A stretch of DNA of 60,578 nt from assembly GCA_031290985.1 (NCBI GenBank), contig JARLJW010000075.1:1-60578 (forward strand), written 5' to 3'. Made by a program: the position numbers and the translations under genes. Below, one piece after another: positions 7,590 to 15,549 of the stretch (within the stretch, counting starts at the first letter, position 1; each line of letters opens with the position of its first letter). This stretch comes from Verrucomicrobiia bacterium (lineage in GTDB: Bacteria; Verrucomicrobiota; Verrucomicrobiia; Limisphaerales; UBA11358). The notes under the pieces were generated by a model. The model had not been told where the DNA came from and searched no databases. It worked only from the letters and a program-made list of their open reading frames with translations.

Positions 7590-9278
7590 TTAGAGGTGAT
7601 AGACCCGGTAGAACCGGGCCTTGCTGTTGGTCCATTTGGCGTCGCTGAAATTCCACAGGCCGTTGGTGAGGCTGTTGGTCTGTACCGGCAGCCATTGTTG
7701 GTTGCTCAGGTTGGTGCAGGCCTGCACGACCACGGAGAGGTTGGTCGCCCAGGCAATGGTGAAATTAAAACGGTTGGTCTGCACTCCTAATCCCTGATGG
7801 GTCAAAATGACCGGATACGGCAGGGTCCACAGCGCGGTCGGCACTCCGGCAAAGGCGCTGGTCCAGCCGGTGGTGTTAGGAAGGTAATAGATGTAGGTTG
7901 TAAAATTATCACCATCAAAATTCGAGGAGCCGGCACCGGGGGCGTTGCCCATGAACAGCACATTATTCAGGCTTTGGGTGTTGTTCTCGCAGTAATAAAA
8001 TTCAGAACTCCCCATGCTGGTGAGACCGCTGCCGATCACGGCATTCGTCAGGTTGTGGTTGAATTCAAAAACTCCATCGCCCAGGACGCGCACGTTGTTG
8101 GGCACGCTGACGGTGCCCAGGTTGCACGAAGCAAATGCAAAAGCACCGATGTTGGTCACGCCGTTCGGAATCGTTATGCCCGTCAGGTTGGCGCAATCGG
8201 CGAACGAAAAATCCCCAATGTCGGTGACGGTGTTGGATATGACATAACTCCCCGCCGCTTTGCCTGGAGGATATTCGAGGATCACAGTCTGGTTATGATT
8301 GTATAAAACCCCGCCCGGGCTGCTCAAAGCCGGGTTGCCCGCATTTACGGTGATGGCCGTCAGACTGGTACAGCCATCAAAAGGGACGGTGCCGGGACCA
8401 ATATTCGCCACACCCGACCCGATTACGGCATTGGTCAGCTTCGTGCAGGAGGTAAAGGCGTCCACGCCAAGGCTCGTGACATTATTTGGAATCGTGATGC
8501 TTGTCAGGCTGCTGCAGGCGGCAAAAGTGTCATACCCGATGGTGGTGACATTTGTGGGGATGGCGAAATTGGTCAGGCTGCTGCAAAGGTAAAAGGCGTC
8601 GTTGCCAATGTTCACCAGATTCGTGTCGAGCACGATACCGGTGAGACCGGCGGTGTAGGCGAACGCGTAGCCCTGGATCGTCGTGATCCTGTTGGTCATG
8701 ATGTAGTTTCCCGTCCGGCCATGGGGATACTCCACCAGCGTGGTCAGATTCTTGTCGAACAGCACCCCGACCAGGCTGGCGTAATAGGGATTGGCCGGGT
8801 TAACGGTAAGGTTGGTCAGTTGAATACAGTCTTGAAATGCCGAAAGGCCAATGTTGTTCACATTGGTGCCGAGGGAGACGCTGATCAAAGGACAGCCATA
8901 GAAGGCAAAACTGCCGATGCTTTGAAGGTTGGCATCAAATATGACATTGGTCAGGCTGGTGCAGCCGCTGAATGCCTCCCCGTCAATCGTGATGACATTG
9001 GTGCCGAGCGTTATGCTGGTCACGTTAGGGCTGTTGACAAGTTGGATTTCCGTGACCGGCAGGCCGGTGATCGTGGCGGGAATGGTCAGCGCGCCGGGTG
9101 AGTTGGTGGTGTAACTTTCGATGATGATGTCGCCGGCATTGGTTGCCCACGTAAATTGTGCCGACGCCATCCTGGGGAGCAGACCGATCACCGCAATCCA
9201 CAACACCGTAATCAACAACCTGCTGTGTTTGGAGTTTTTAACACATCCCGTTTCAAATCCCAGCTTCGTCTTTTGCAT
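7590..9278 (-). CDS. Secreted BspA-like leucine-rich repeat protein
   Basis: 562 residues: N-terminal signal region (LLITVLWIAVIGLLPRMASAQ, about residues 21-41), then about 15 leucine-rich repeats of roughly 23 residues of the LRR_5/BspA type, each close to L(T)xIxIPxxVTxIGxxAFxxCxxL (for example SITIPNNVTSLGVDAF), and a final domain of about 80 residues with the FNFTIAWATNLSVVVQACT / RFYRVYHL style common in verrucomicrobial exported proteins. Such proteins usually mediate binding to proteins or cell surfaces. ATG start at 9278; a TGTGCG palindrome lies 34 bp upstream, so it is likely its own transcription unit. The next gene upstream ends 70 bp away. Confidence 0.85.
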   Translation of the reverse strand: MQKTKLGFETGCVKNSKHSRLLITVLWIAVIGLLPRMASAQFTWATNAGDIIIESYTTNSPGALTIPATITGLPVTEIQLVNSPNVTSITLGTNVITIDGEAFSGCTSLTNVIFDANLQSIGSFAFYGCPLISVSLGTNVNNIGLSAFQDCIQLTNLTVNPANPYYASLVGVLFDKNLTTLVEYPHGRTGNYIMTNRITTIQGYAFAYTAGLTGIVLDTNLVNIGNDAFYLCSSLTNFAIPTNVTTIGYDTFAACSSLTSITIPNNVTSLGVDAFTSCTKLTNAVIGSGVANIGPGTVPFDGCTSLTAITVNAGNPALSSPGGVLYNHNQTVILEYPPGKAAGSYVISNTVTDIGDFSFADCANLTGITIPNGVTNIGAFAFASCNLGTVSVPNNVRVLGDGVFEFNHNLTNAVIGSGLTSMGSSEFYYCENNTQSLNNVLFMGNAPGAGSSNFDGDNFTTYIYYLPNTTGWTSAFAGVPTALWTLPYPVILTHQGLGVQTNRFNFTIAWATNLSVVVQACTNLSNQQWLPVQTNSLTNGLWNFSDAKWTNSKARFYRVYHL

Positions 9279-9312
9279 CCGCTAATTTACCGCGCCGTTC
9301 TCAGCCAACAAC

Positions 9313-9329
9313 TGTGCGACTGGCGCACA
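9313..9329. promoter_or_regulatory. TGTGCG-N5-CGCACA operator-like palindrome, site 2
   Basis: TGTGCGACTGGCGCACA, a perfect 6-bp inverted repeat with 5-bp spacer, in the 70-bp gap before the LRR protein gene and 34 bp upstream of its ATG. Confidence 0.75.
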
Positions 9330-9348
9330 GCCTGGTTATGAGGATTGG

Positions 9349-10203
9349 TTATGGCAGAAGCGGCCGGTAGGCCCGGATGCGGTAGAAACGGTTGGTCGGC
9401 GTGGTGTCCGCAAAGCTCCCGTTGTTCCAGCCGGCAAGGTTCAGGCTCACCAGGTCGTGCCATACGTCGCTGCTCAACGACGAGTTGGTCTGGATGGCGT
9501 AATACCGCGTCGCCATGGCGTTCCAATCCAGGATGGTCACGCCCGGCGAACGGAAGATGTAGGTGACCCTGAACACGCTGTTCGGATCATTCGGGTCGGT
9601 GCCCGCCAGATATTCCTGCCCGTTGGACACGCCGTCGCCGTCCGCATCAGCATTGGCGTTGACGTTGGTGGTGCCGAAGTTTTGCAACAGCCAGGCAATG
9701 GGCAGGCCGTCCGGCGCCAGCGCCCCCTTCTGGATGGCATCCGTCTGCACCACGGCCACGGCATTGCTCAGGGAGATCCAGCCGCAGTTCGCGCTCCAGG
9801 CCGAACCGCTGAACTTGCCGGTGAACAGGTCCACCTTGGGCGCGCCGGTGTTCTCGAAATTGACCCAGCCGATGTTCGCACCGTAGGCGTAGCCACGCAG
9901 GTTGCCGAGCCCGTCCAGGTTCACACCATAGTCGTTGGCGGCATTATTCTGGTACTGGATCTGGTTGGCTGGTGCGCCGCTGCCAAGATTGATCCAGCCG
10001 ACGTTGGCGGAATAGAGGTTGCCGGAGCAGACGTATTCGCCGATGACCACGCCATTGTTGGTGTTCGCCACCCCATCCACCCAGCCGAGATTGGCGGCGT
10101 AGGCGTAACGGTTGGTCGTGTCGATGGTGGTGCCAGCCCGGCTGGAGCAGAGCGTGACCATCAAAAAAACCCCGACTGCCGGCTTCTTCATGGGGTTGTT
10201 CAC
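9349..10203 (-). CDS. Secreted 'ANxGW' repeat protein with calcium-binding-like Asp repeat
   Basis: 284 residues with a short signal peptide (MKKPAVGVFLMVTLCSSRAG). Four repeats of about 35 residues carry the core (Y/W)xANxGW: YAANLGWVDG, YSANVGWINLG, YGANIGWVNFE and WSANCGWISLS. They are followed by ADADGDGVSNGQEYLAGTDP, a thrombospondin type 3-like Asp-rich loop that usually binds calcium, and a final 70-residue tail ending in NRFYRIRAYRPLLP. The GTG at 10203 overlaps the stop of the beta-helix gene (GTGA); an ATG four codons later (10191) is an alternative start with a better signal sequence. Coupled with the beta-helix gene; role unknown, probably at the cell surface. Confidence 0.7.
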   Translation of the reverse strand: MNNPMKKPAVGVFLMVTLCSSRAGTTIDTTNRYAYAANLGWVDGVANTNNGVVIGEYVCSGNLYSANVGWINLGSGAPANQIQYQNNAANDYGVNLDGLGNLRGYAYGANIGWVNFENTGAPKVDLFTGKFSGSAWSANCGWISLSNAVAVVQTDAIQKGALAPDGLPIAWLLQNFGTTNVNANADADGDGVSNGQEYLAGTDPNDPNSVFRVTYIFRSPGVTILDWNAMATRYYAIQTNSSLSSDVWHDLVSLNLAGWNNGSFADTTPTNRFYRIRAYRPLLP

Positions 10204-11237
10204 GGGAAGAAGAGGTTCACCAGGCTGTTGGTGGTGGCGAAATTATACGTGCCATACGCCGGTTCAACGGTTGGAAAAATGTCATAGATGGACACGCTCG
10301 TGTTGAGGCTGCTGAGAAACCGGTTTTGGATGATGCAATTGTTCGTGGCGGCCAAGGTGCCGGTATATAGCCCAAAGTTGTTGTTGATGACAGCGTTCCC
10401 GGCGATGTAATTGATCGTGCCAGTAAGGAAGAGGGCGTTGCCGGGATTCCCCACGTGGTCCGCAATGCGGTTGTTGATGATGCAACAGGCCGAACTGAGG
10501 TTCAAACCGTTCATCGAATTGTTCATGATGTCGCAATCGCTCACGGTCGTGTGGTCGGCATTAATCCCAGTCCCGTTATTTTGCACCGTGCATAAACGGA
10601 TCGTGCTTCCTGTGACGTTCATTCCGTAGCGCAGGTTGTCACGGGTGATGCAGCCGGTGATCAGGCTGCCCACTGAGCTGATCCCGTCGCTCCCGTTGTT
10701 CATGATCACACAGTCGCGGATGATGCTGCCCGCTTCGGCGTTGAGGCCGACCGTGCCGTTCCCCGAAATGGCCAGGTGTTCATAGATCACATTGCGCGGA
10801 AAGCCGAGCGTGTAGCCGTTCACGCCCTGGCCGCCCCAGCCGGTGATGGTGCCATTTCGCACGACGATGTTGGAATAACTGCCGCTGATGAAAATCCCGG
10901 TCGTTGAACTTGGTACGCCGGAAAGCGCAAATCCGCCCAGGTCAAGCGTCACGTTGTTGGTGGAGATCAGGATGCCGACCTGCCCCGCCACGCCAACAAG
11001 ATTGGCGGTGACATAATAGGAGCCGGCGTTCGTGATGGTATACGGGAGCGATGCAATGGGCGTTCGCGGTTCGATTTGGGCCAGGGTTTTCATCGTCGGC
11101 GCGGGTGCGCCTGGCGGCGTCAGCGCGCCTTGCGCAAACCCGCTCAGGCAGCCGGCGTCGAGCATTGAAAATATCGCCAGGGCCATGATGATCACGACGC
11201 TCCCGGAATTTGATTTGATTTTGAATTTTCTGTTCAT
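10200..11237 (-). CDS. Secreted right-handed parallel beta-helix protein
   Basis: 345 residues. An uncleaved-looking or signal hydrophobic segment (VVIIMALAIFSMLDAGCLSG, about residues 13-32, with a Cys that could act as a lipobox-like site) is followed by a region rich in alternating short beta strands: NNVTLDLGGFALSG, NIVVRNGTITGWGGQGV, HLAISGNGTVGLNAEAGS, IIRDCVIMNNGSDG. This coil pattern is typical of pectate-lyase-like beta-helix proteins (NosD/PbH1 repeats). No catalytic residues can be assigned, so it may be a carbohydrate-active enzyme or a structural protein. It is first in a two-gene unit with the ANxGW protein (stop/start overlap). Two TGTGCG palindromes lie 57 and 78 bp upstream. 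Confidence 0.8.
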   Translation of the reverse strand: MNRKFKIKSNSGSVVIIMALAIFSMLDAGCLSGFAQGALTPPGAPAPTMKTLAQIEPRTPIASLPYTITNAGSYYVTANLVGVAGQVGILISTNNVTLDLGGFALSGVPSSTTGIFISGSYSNIVVRNGTITGWGGQGVNGYTLGFPRNVIYEHLAISGNGTVGLNAEAGSIIRDCVIMNNGSDGISSVGSLITGCITRDNLRYGMNVTGSTIRLCTVQNNGTGINADHTTVSDCDIMNNSMNGLNLSSACCIINNRIADHVGNPGNALFLTGTINYIAGNAVINNNFGLYTGTLAATNNCIIQNRFLSSLNTSVSIYDIFPTVEPAYGTYNFATTNSLVNLFFP

Positions 11238-11294
11238 GCTTTTGATTTGATGAATTGGAGGCTTGTTTTAATCCGCCATGTGCCTTCTGGGTAG

Positions 11295-11311
11295 TGTGCG
11301 ACCCGCGCACA
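11295..11311. promoter_or_regulatory. TGTGCG-N5-CGCACA operator-like palindrome, site 3
   Basis: TGTGCGACCCGCGCACA, perfect 6-bp inverted repeat, 57 bp upstream of the beta-helix ATG. Its start is 21 bp from the start of the next site, i.e. two helical turns, as expected for co-operative binding on one DNA face. Confidence 0.75.
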
Positions 11312-11315
11312 GGGG

Positions 11316-11332
11316 TGTGCGAATGATGCACA
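11316..11332. promoter_or_regulatory. TGTGCG-N5-TGCACA operator-like palindrome, site 4
   Basis: TGTGCGAATGATGCACA, a one-mismatch version of the same palindrome, 78 bp upstream of the beta-helix ATG and two turns of the helix from site 3. Confidence 0.65.
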
Positions 11333-11346
11333 CGCGTTGAAAAACA

Positions 11347-11376
11347 AAACGGCGCGGTGGTTGCCGCGCCGTTTTC
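11347..11376 (-). terminator. Intrinsic terminator of the response regulator gene
   Basis: A perfect 12-bp stem, AAAACGGCGCGG / CCGCGCCGTTTT, with a 6-base loop lies 16 bp beyond the regulator stop. On the minus strand the stem is followed by a TTTTGTTTTT tract. Confidence 0.85.
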
Positions 11377-11392
11377 ATCCCCGTTGTTTAAC

Positions 11393-12058
11393 TTACTCCT
11401 CGTTGGCGGTTTCCTGGTTCCACTCAGGATAAATTTCCCCGGGCAGTTGGCCGCGTTGGATCAGGTCCTGCAGGTCACGGATGATCGTCTTCCGCGCGAC
11501 ATTGAAATCACGCGCCAATTCCGAGATGTTCGGCCGCGCCGCCGCGCCGCGCAGGCGTTTGATCATTTCATATTGCCGTGCCAGGCGCTCCGTGAAACGG
11601 CGGTCCGGCTCGGACGCCTCGATCTTTTCCGCGCGCTCCAGCGATTGCAGCGCCGCGACCGTCTCCCCAAACCCGCACTCCGTCAGGGCGATCTCCACCG
11701 TCCGGTCCAGCTCATCCAAGTCCACCGGCTTGTCCAAGGTAAAATGCGCCGAACGCGGGCCCTGCAACGCCGCCAGTTGCTCTTGGATTTTGAGCGTGCC
11801 CGAAATGACGATGATGGGCACATGCGCCGCCACGCTCTTGAGCCGGGGCAAAAATTCAACCCCGCGCTCGCCCGCGTCCAGGATGTTGTCCAGGATGATG
11901 AGATCGGGCTTCATTTCCGCCAGCGCCTTGAGGGCGGCGGTGCCGGTGGAAACGCAGGTCAGCCGGTACCCGCGCAACGCCCGGGCATAAAGCTTGAGCT
12001 GCTTCGGATCGTCTTCCACGATCAATATTGATGCCAGGATTTCCATCGTCTCAGTCAT
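11393..12058 (-). CDS. DNA-binding response regulator, partner of the WD40-like kinase
   Basis: 221 residues. The receiver domain (1-125) shows the acidic pocket EDD (15-17), the phospho-acceptor Asp57 in PDLIILDNI, the ISGT switch residues (86-89) and Lys110 in LDKPVDL. The C-terminus (about 177-203, NISELARDFNVARKTIIRDL) is a helix-turn-helix with a DeoR/HTH_11-like look, separated by a charged linker; it is not of the OmpR or NarL type. The gene follows its kinase after 11 bp on the same strand and is closed by an intrinsic terminator. A TGTGCG palindrome lies 37 bp before its ATG, within the 3' end of the kinase gene, which suggests autoregulation. I infer that this protein is the factor that binds the five TGTGCG palindromes. 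Confidence 0.85.
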   Translation of the reverse strand: MTETMEILASILIVEDDPKQLKLYARALRGYRLTCVSTGTAALKALAEMKPDLIILDNILDAGERGVEFLPRLKSVAAHVPIIVISGTLKIQEQLAALQGPRSAHFTLDKPVDLDELDRTVEIALTECGFGETVAALQSLERAEKIEASEPDRRFTERLARQYEMIKRLRGAAARPNISELARDFNVARKTIIRDLQDLIQRGQLPGEIYPEWNQETANEE

Positions 12059-12069
12059 TCATCGGGAGT

Positions 12070-15000
12070 TTAAGCCGGGTTGGTGATTTTAACACTGTGC
12101 GTTTGGCGCACAGACGCCGTCGCGACCGGGATGGTCAGCATGAAACAGGCTCCCTTGCCCGGATCGCTTTCGACCTTTAACCCGATGCCGGTTTGTTGTG
12201 CGATCGAATAGACCAGGGAAAGGCCCAAGCCGGTCCCCGCCTTGGCGGCGTTCCGCTTCGTTGTGAAAAATGGCTCAAACAACCGATCGCGGATTTCCGG
12301 CGCGATGCCCGGGCCGGTGTCCACCACGTGCAGTTCCACATATTCCCCAGCCGGGGCCGGGTGCAGGATATAGACCCCCGCCGGCAGGACCGGACAGGAA
12401 CGCACCATGATTTTTAACCCGCCCTCGCCCTGCATCGCCTCCGAGGCGTTCACCACCAGGTTCAACAGCACCTGCTCCAGCGGTCCGCGGGTCACCTCGA
12501 CCTTCGGGGCGTTGCGGTCCAGTTCCAGCGTCAACGTGATCCCGCTCAAAAACTCGCGGCTCAAAAGCGCCACCACGTCCTCCACCACGGCACCGACATC
12601 GGTCGGCCCGCCGGCATCCTTTCCCGGGCGCGCATAGCCCAGCACCGAGCTGACCACGCTTTTTCCCTGCAACACCGCCTGCTCGATGTCCGTCACGTGC
12701 TCCTGGATTTCCGGGTCGGCGGTGGCCTGCCGGCCGATCAGCTTGTTCGACATGCGCACCACCGAAAGCAGGTTGTTGAAATCGTGGGCGATGCCCGTGG
12801 CCAGCGTTCCCAGCGCCTGCATCTTGTGACTGTGCATCAATTCCACCTTGGCCATGTCCAGCTCGCGGTTCCGCTGCGCGGCGCTGGCTTCCGCCACCAC
12901 GAACCGTTCGATCGCGTCCCGGTGCCGGCGCAACGTCAGCAGCACCAAGATGAGCACCAGCGTAAATCCGCACAAGCTGGTCAGGACAATGATATCCGGG
13001 CTTCCGGATTGCGACAGCGCGGTATCTGTCACCACCCCCTGCGATGGCCCGCCCCAGTCAAGTTTCATCGCCGCCAGCGCCTCGCGCAACTGCCCCAGCC
13101 GCCAAACCACCACCATGTCATTCGCGGTCGCCATCACGAGCGTCGCCCCGTCCCGCGACACCCGGATGCTGTTGATGCTCTGCGGGGTCGGTGGAATCAG
13201 GTCGCCGATCTTTTCATCCGACCGCCAATCGCGCAGCTCCACCAGTTGCCGGGTCTCCGAGACGGCCACCATCCCGGCATCAGGCATAAAGGCCAGTGCG
13301 CCATGCACCAGCGTGGCTTCATTGCGCGCCAAATCCTTTTGCAGTTTCCAGTCACCCACGGACCATATCGAATACCGGCTGATGCCGGACAGGCCGAGTT
13401 CGCGGCCGTCCGGACTGAAACCAACCAATGAACTTCCCACCCGCATTTCGGCGACCGGATCGCCCGTGTTCCCGTTCCACACCTTGGTGCCAATGGCGTC
13501 AAAATCAAATCCGGTCGCGATCCAGTTGCCATCCGGGCTGATCGCAAACCGGCCGGCCCCGGTCACGCTGCCGGGGCCTTTATAATTCACGCCGCCCCAC
13601 CGGCCTTTCAACTCCACCGGCGGCGTGTTTCCGGTCAGGTCAATCCTGACCATCCGCCGATCCATCAATTCCACCGCCGCCCAATGCGCATCCTGGCTCA
13701 ACGCCACGGCCCGCGCGCCCGCATCATCCGGCAAAGGGATTTTCCTGGCCTGCGTTCGCGATATTTCCACCCTCCCCGTTGCGTTGGTAACCAGCGGCCA
13801 GACTTCCAGGCCGCCATCGCTGCACACGAAAAACGATTTTTCATCCATGGCCGCGCGCACGTTGTATACCGTCCCGGTGACGTACATTTCCCGGTCACCC
13901 TCCGCCAGATCCCAGATGCGAAAGCCTTTGCCCTGCGTCACCACGCACCAACGACCGCTGGGCGACAGGTCGATGGATAACAACGACCCTTCGCTTTTGG
14001 CGCACTCATGCAGGGCGAACACCTTGCTGGGCACAAAACGCCAGGTTCCAAATCCGCCCCCCGGCCTCCAAAATCCGATCCGCTGCCCATCGGCGGTAAA
14101 CGTGCAGCCTAACCCGTCTCCCACCCCGATCAGGCGCCCAAGTTTGACGTCCCACAGCCGGGTGGTTCCATCCCGCGAAGTGGAAAACAGCAGCGTCCCG
14201 TCAAAATTGAAGCTCAGCCGGATGCCGCGTTCGATGTGCCCGACGAAATGCCGCTGCACGTCGCTGTCCCGTTCCCAAAGGAAAACGTCGCCATCAAAAC
14301 CGGAAACCGCCAGCCGGCTTCCATCCGGCGACCATTCCACCATTTCGACGCGTGCCTGGTGCGCCAGTGCCCCTTGTTTCGTCCCGGCGGGATAATCAAA
14401 CACCTCCACCCGGTTGTCCGTGATGACCGCCACCTGCTTGAGATCCGGGCGCATGCGATAGGTCTTTCCCAAAACATTGATCGCGCTCGACAGTTTCCGC
14501 CCCGTCGTCAGATCATAGATGGAGATCTGCCCTTGCTCCTCCCGGTCGCCAAAAATCAGCCGCTTCGAATCCACCGAGAACGCCAGCCCCGTAAAGGGAT
14601 GCGCCCCCATGGAATTGGTTGCCTCGATGCTGTTGGTGAAAATGGGCTGCCGGCTGGCCAGGTTCCAGACGGCGATTGCGCCCGTGTCGAACCGCGCCGC
14701 CAGCATTGAACCATCCGGGCTGAACGTTAGATCAGCGATGGGCTGATGCGTGTTGACGCCCACATCCGCCGCCCGAAATTCGCACACCTGGCTGCCGTCG
14801 ACCAGGCTGTAGACCAGCACATTTCCCTCGGCGTCACTGGTCATGAAATACTTCAATTGCGGATCCATCAGTATGCGCGGCAGTTCCTTCGGCGCGGGCA
14901 CCAGGGCTCCTTCCTGCACCAAGTCCGACATGGCCAGGCAGGCAATCGCCTCCGACCGCAGTTCGGCTGAAGGCTGGATGTTCACGGCATTGCTGATCGC

Positions 15001-15303
15001 CGCCAGAGCGGCCGGGCGGCCACCCGCGTCCGCGGAAACGCGGATCGCCCGGGCTTCCTCCGTGTAACCCAGACGCAGCCGTTCCCGGCTCTCGGATTCA
15101 GCGGATTTCGCCCGGCGCAGGTTTTGCGCCGCCCGCAATCCCGCAAACACCGCGATCAGCGCCATCACCAGCACCGCCACCAACACCAGCACCACCGCCG
15201 TGTTGGCCCGCAACATGTCGCGCCGCATCGTGTCATTCATCACCGCCTGCTCGTGCAAGGTGGCGGCGGGCCCGGGCGGGCGGTTACGGGCTGGGTTGGC
15301 CAT
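12070..15303 (-). CDS. Membrane histidine kinase with WD40-like propeller sensor
   Basis: 1077 residues. A transmembrane helix at about 34-56 is followed by a short helical linker (LRRAKSAESESRERLRLGYTEEARA) and about 550 residues of WD40/propeller repeats with recurrent 'SPDGSxLA' and 'xWxL' strands (FSPDGSMLAARFDTG, WSPDGSRLAVSGFDG, LWERDSD, ISPDGNWIATGF). A second helix lies at 772-792. The kinase core follows: His840 in ATGIAHDFNN, the N box NLVVNASEAM (about 948), DTGPGI (about 995) and GTGLGL (about 1024). The propeller therefore sits between two membrane helices, most simply on the outside. In my knowledge this linker-plus-WD40 arrangement is better known on PVC serine/threonine kinases, so a histidine kinase version is unusual. 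It is first in a two-gene operon with the regulator. The ligand is unknown; the controlled genes suggest a surface or substrate cue. Confidence 0.85.
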   Translation of the reverse strand: MANPARNRPPGPAATLHEQAVMNDTMRRDMLRANTAVVLVLVAVLVMALIAVFAGLRAAQNLRRAKSAESESRERLRLGYTEEARAIRVSADAGGRPAALAAISNAVNIQPSAELRSEAIACLAMSDLVQEGALVPAPKELPRILMDPQLKYFMTSDAEGNVLVYSLVDGSQVCEFRAADVGVNTHQPIADLTFSPDGSMLAARFDTGAIAVWNLASRQPIFTNSIEATNSMGAHPFTGLAFSVDSKRLIFGDREEQGQISIYDLTTGRKLSSAINVLGKTYRMRPDLKQVAVITDNRVEVFDYPAGTKQGALAHQARVEMVEWSPDGSRLAVSGFDGDVFLWERDSDVQRHFVGHIERGIRLSFNFDGTLLFSTSRDGTTRLWDVKLGRLIGVGDGLGCTFTADGQRIGFWRPGGGFGTWRFVPSKVFALHECAKSEGSLLSIDLSPSGRWCVVTQGKGFRIWDLAEGDREMYVTGTVYNVRAAMDEKSFFVCSDGGLEVWPLVTNATGRVEISRTQARKIPLPDDAGARAVALSQDAHWAAVELMDRRMVRIDLTGNTPPVELKGRWGGVNYKGPGSVTGAGRFAISPDGNWIATGFDFDAIGTKVWNGNTGDPVAEMRVGSSLVGFSPDGRELGLSGISRYSIWSVGDWKLQKDLARNEATLVHGALAFMPDAGMVAVSETRQLVELRDWRSDEKIGDLIPPTPQSINSIRVSRDGATLVMATANDMVVVWRLGQLREALAAMKLDWGGPSQGVVTDTALSQSGSPDIIVLTSLCGFTLVLILVLLTLRRHRDAIERFVVAEASAAQRNRELDMAKVELMHSHKMQALGTLATGIAHDFNNLLSVVRMSNKLIGRQATADPEIQEHVTDIEQAVLQGKSVVSSVLGYARPGKDAGGPTDVGAVVEDVVALLSREFLSGITLTLELDRNAPKVEVTRGPLEQVLLNLVVNASEAMQGEGGLKIMVRSCPVLPAGVYILHPAPAGEYVELHVVDTGPGIAPEIRDRLFEPFFTTKRNAAKAGTGLGLSLVYSIAQQTGIGLKVESDPGKGACFMLTIPVATASVRQTHSVKITNPA
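12096..12112. promoter_or_regulatory. TGTGCG-N5-CGCACA operator-like palindrome, site 5 (inside the kinase 3' end)
   Basis: TGTGCGTTTGGCGCACA, perfect 6-bp inverted repeat, 37 bp upstream of the regulator ATG. It overlaps the codons of the kinase's C-terminal tail (around VRQTHSV), beyond the ATPase fold. Confidence 0.65.
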
Positions 15304-15454
15304 GACGTTTAAACCAGTATGCAGCGGGCTGGTTCAGATCAAGGCAGAAGTAGGGCCCGTTTTCCTCCCGGACGGTTCAGATGCTATCGGAAATCTTCCA
15401 GCACGACTGCGCCGGGCGGCACCACCAATGCAAAAGCTCCAAATTCCAAGCTCC

Positions 15455-15498
15455 AAAAAAAACAGGCTTCAATCACATGTCTATGCGATTGAAGCCTG
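15455..15498 (-). terminator. Intrinsic terminator of the malic enzyme gene
   Basis: A perfect 12-bp stem, CAGGCTTCAATC (15463-15474) / GATTGAAGCCTG (15487-15498), with an uninterrupted run of eight T on the minus strand after the stem (15455-15462). It lies about 50 bp past the malic enzyme stop. Confidence 0.92.
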
Positions 15499-15549
15499 AT
15501 GTTTAGAATTTCTCTATTTTGTTTGAATGCCGGTGCTATTTACACCCGC

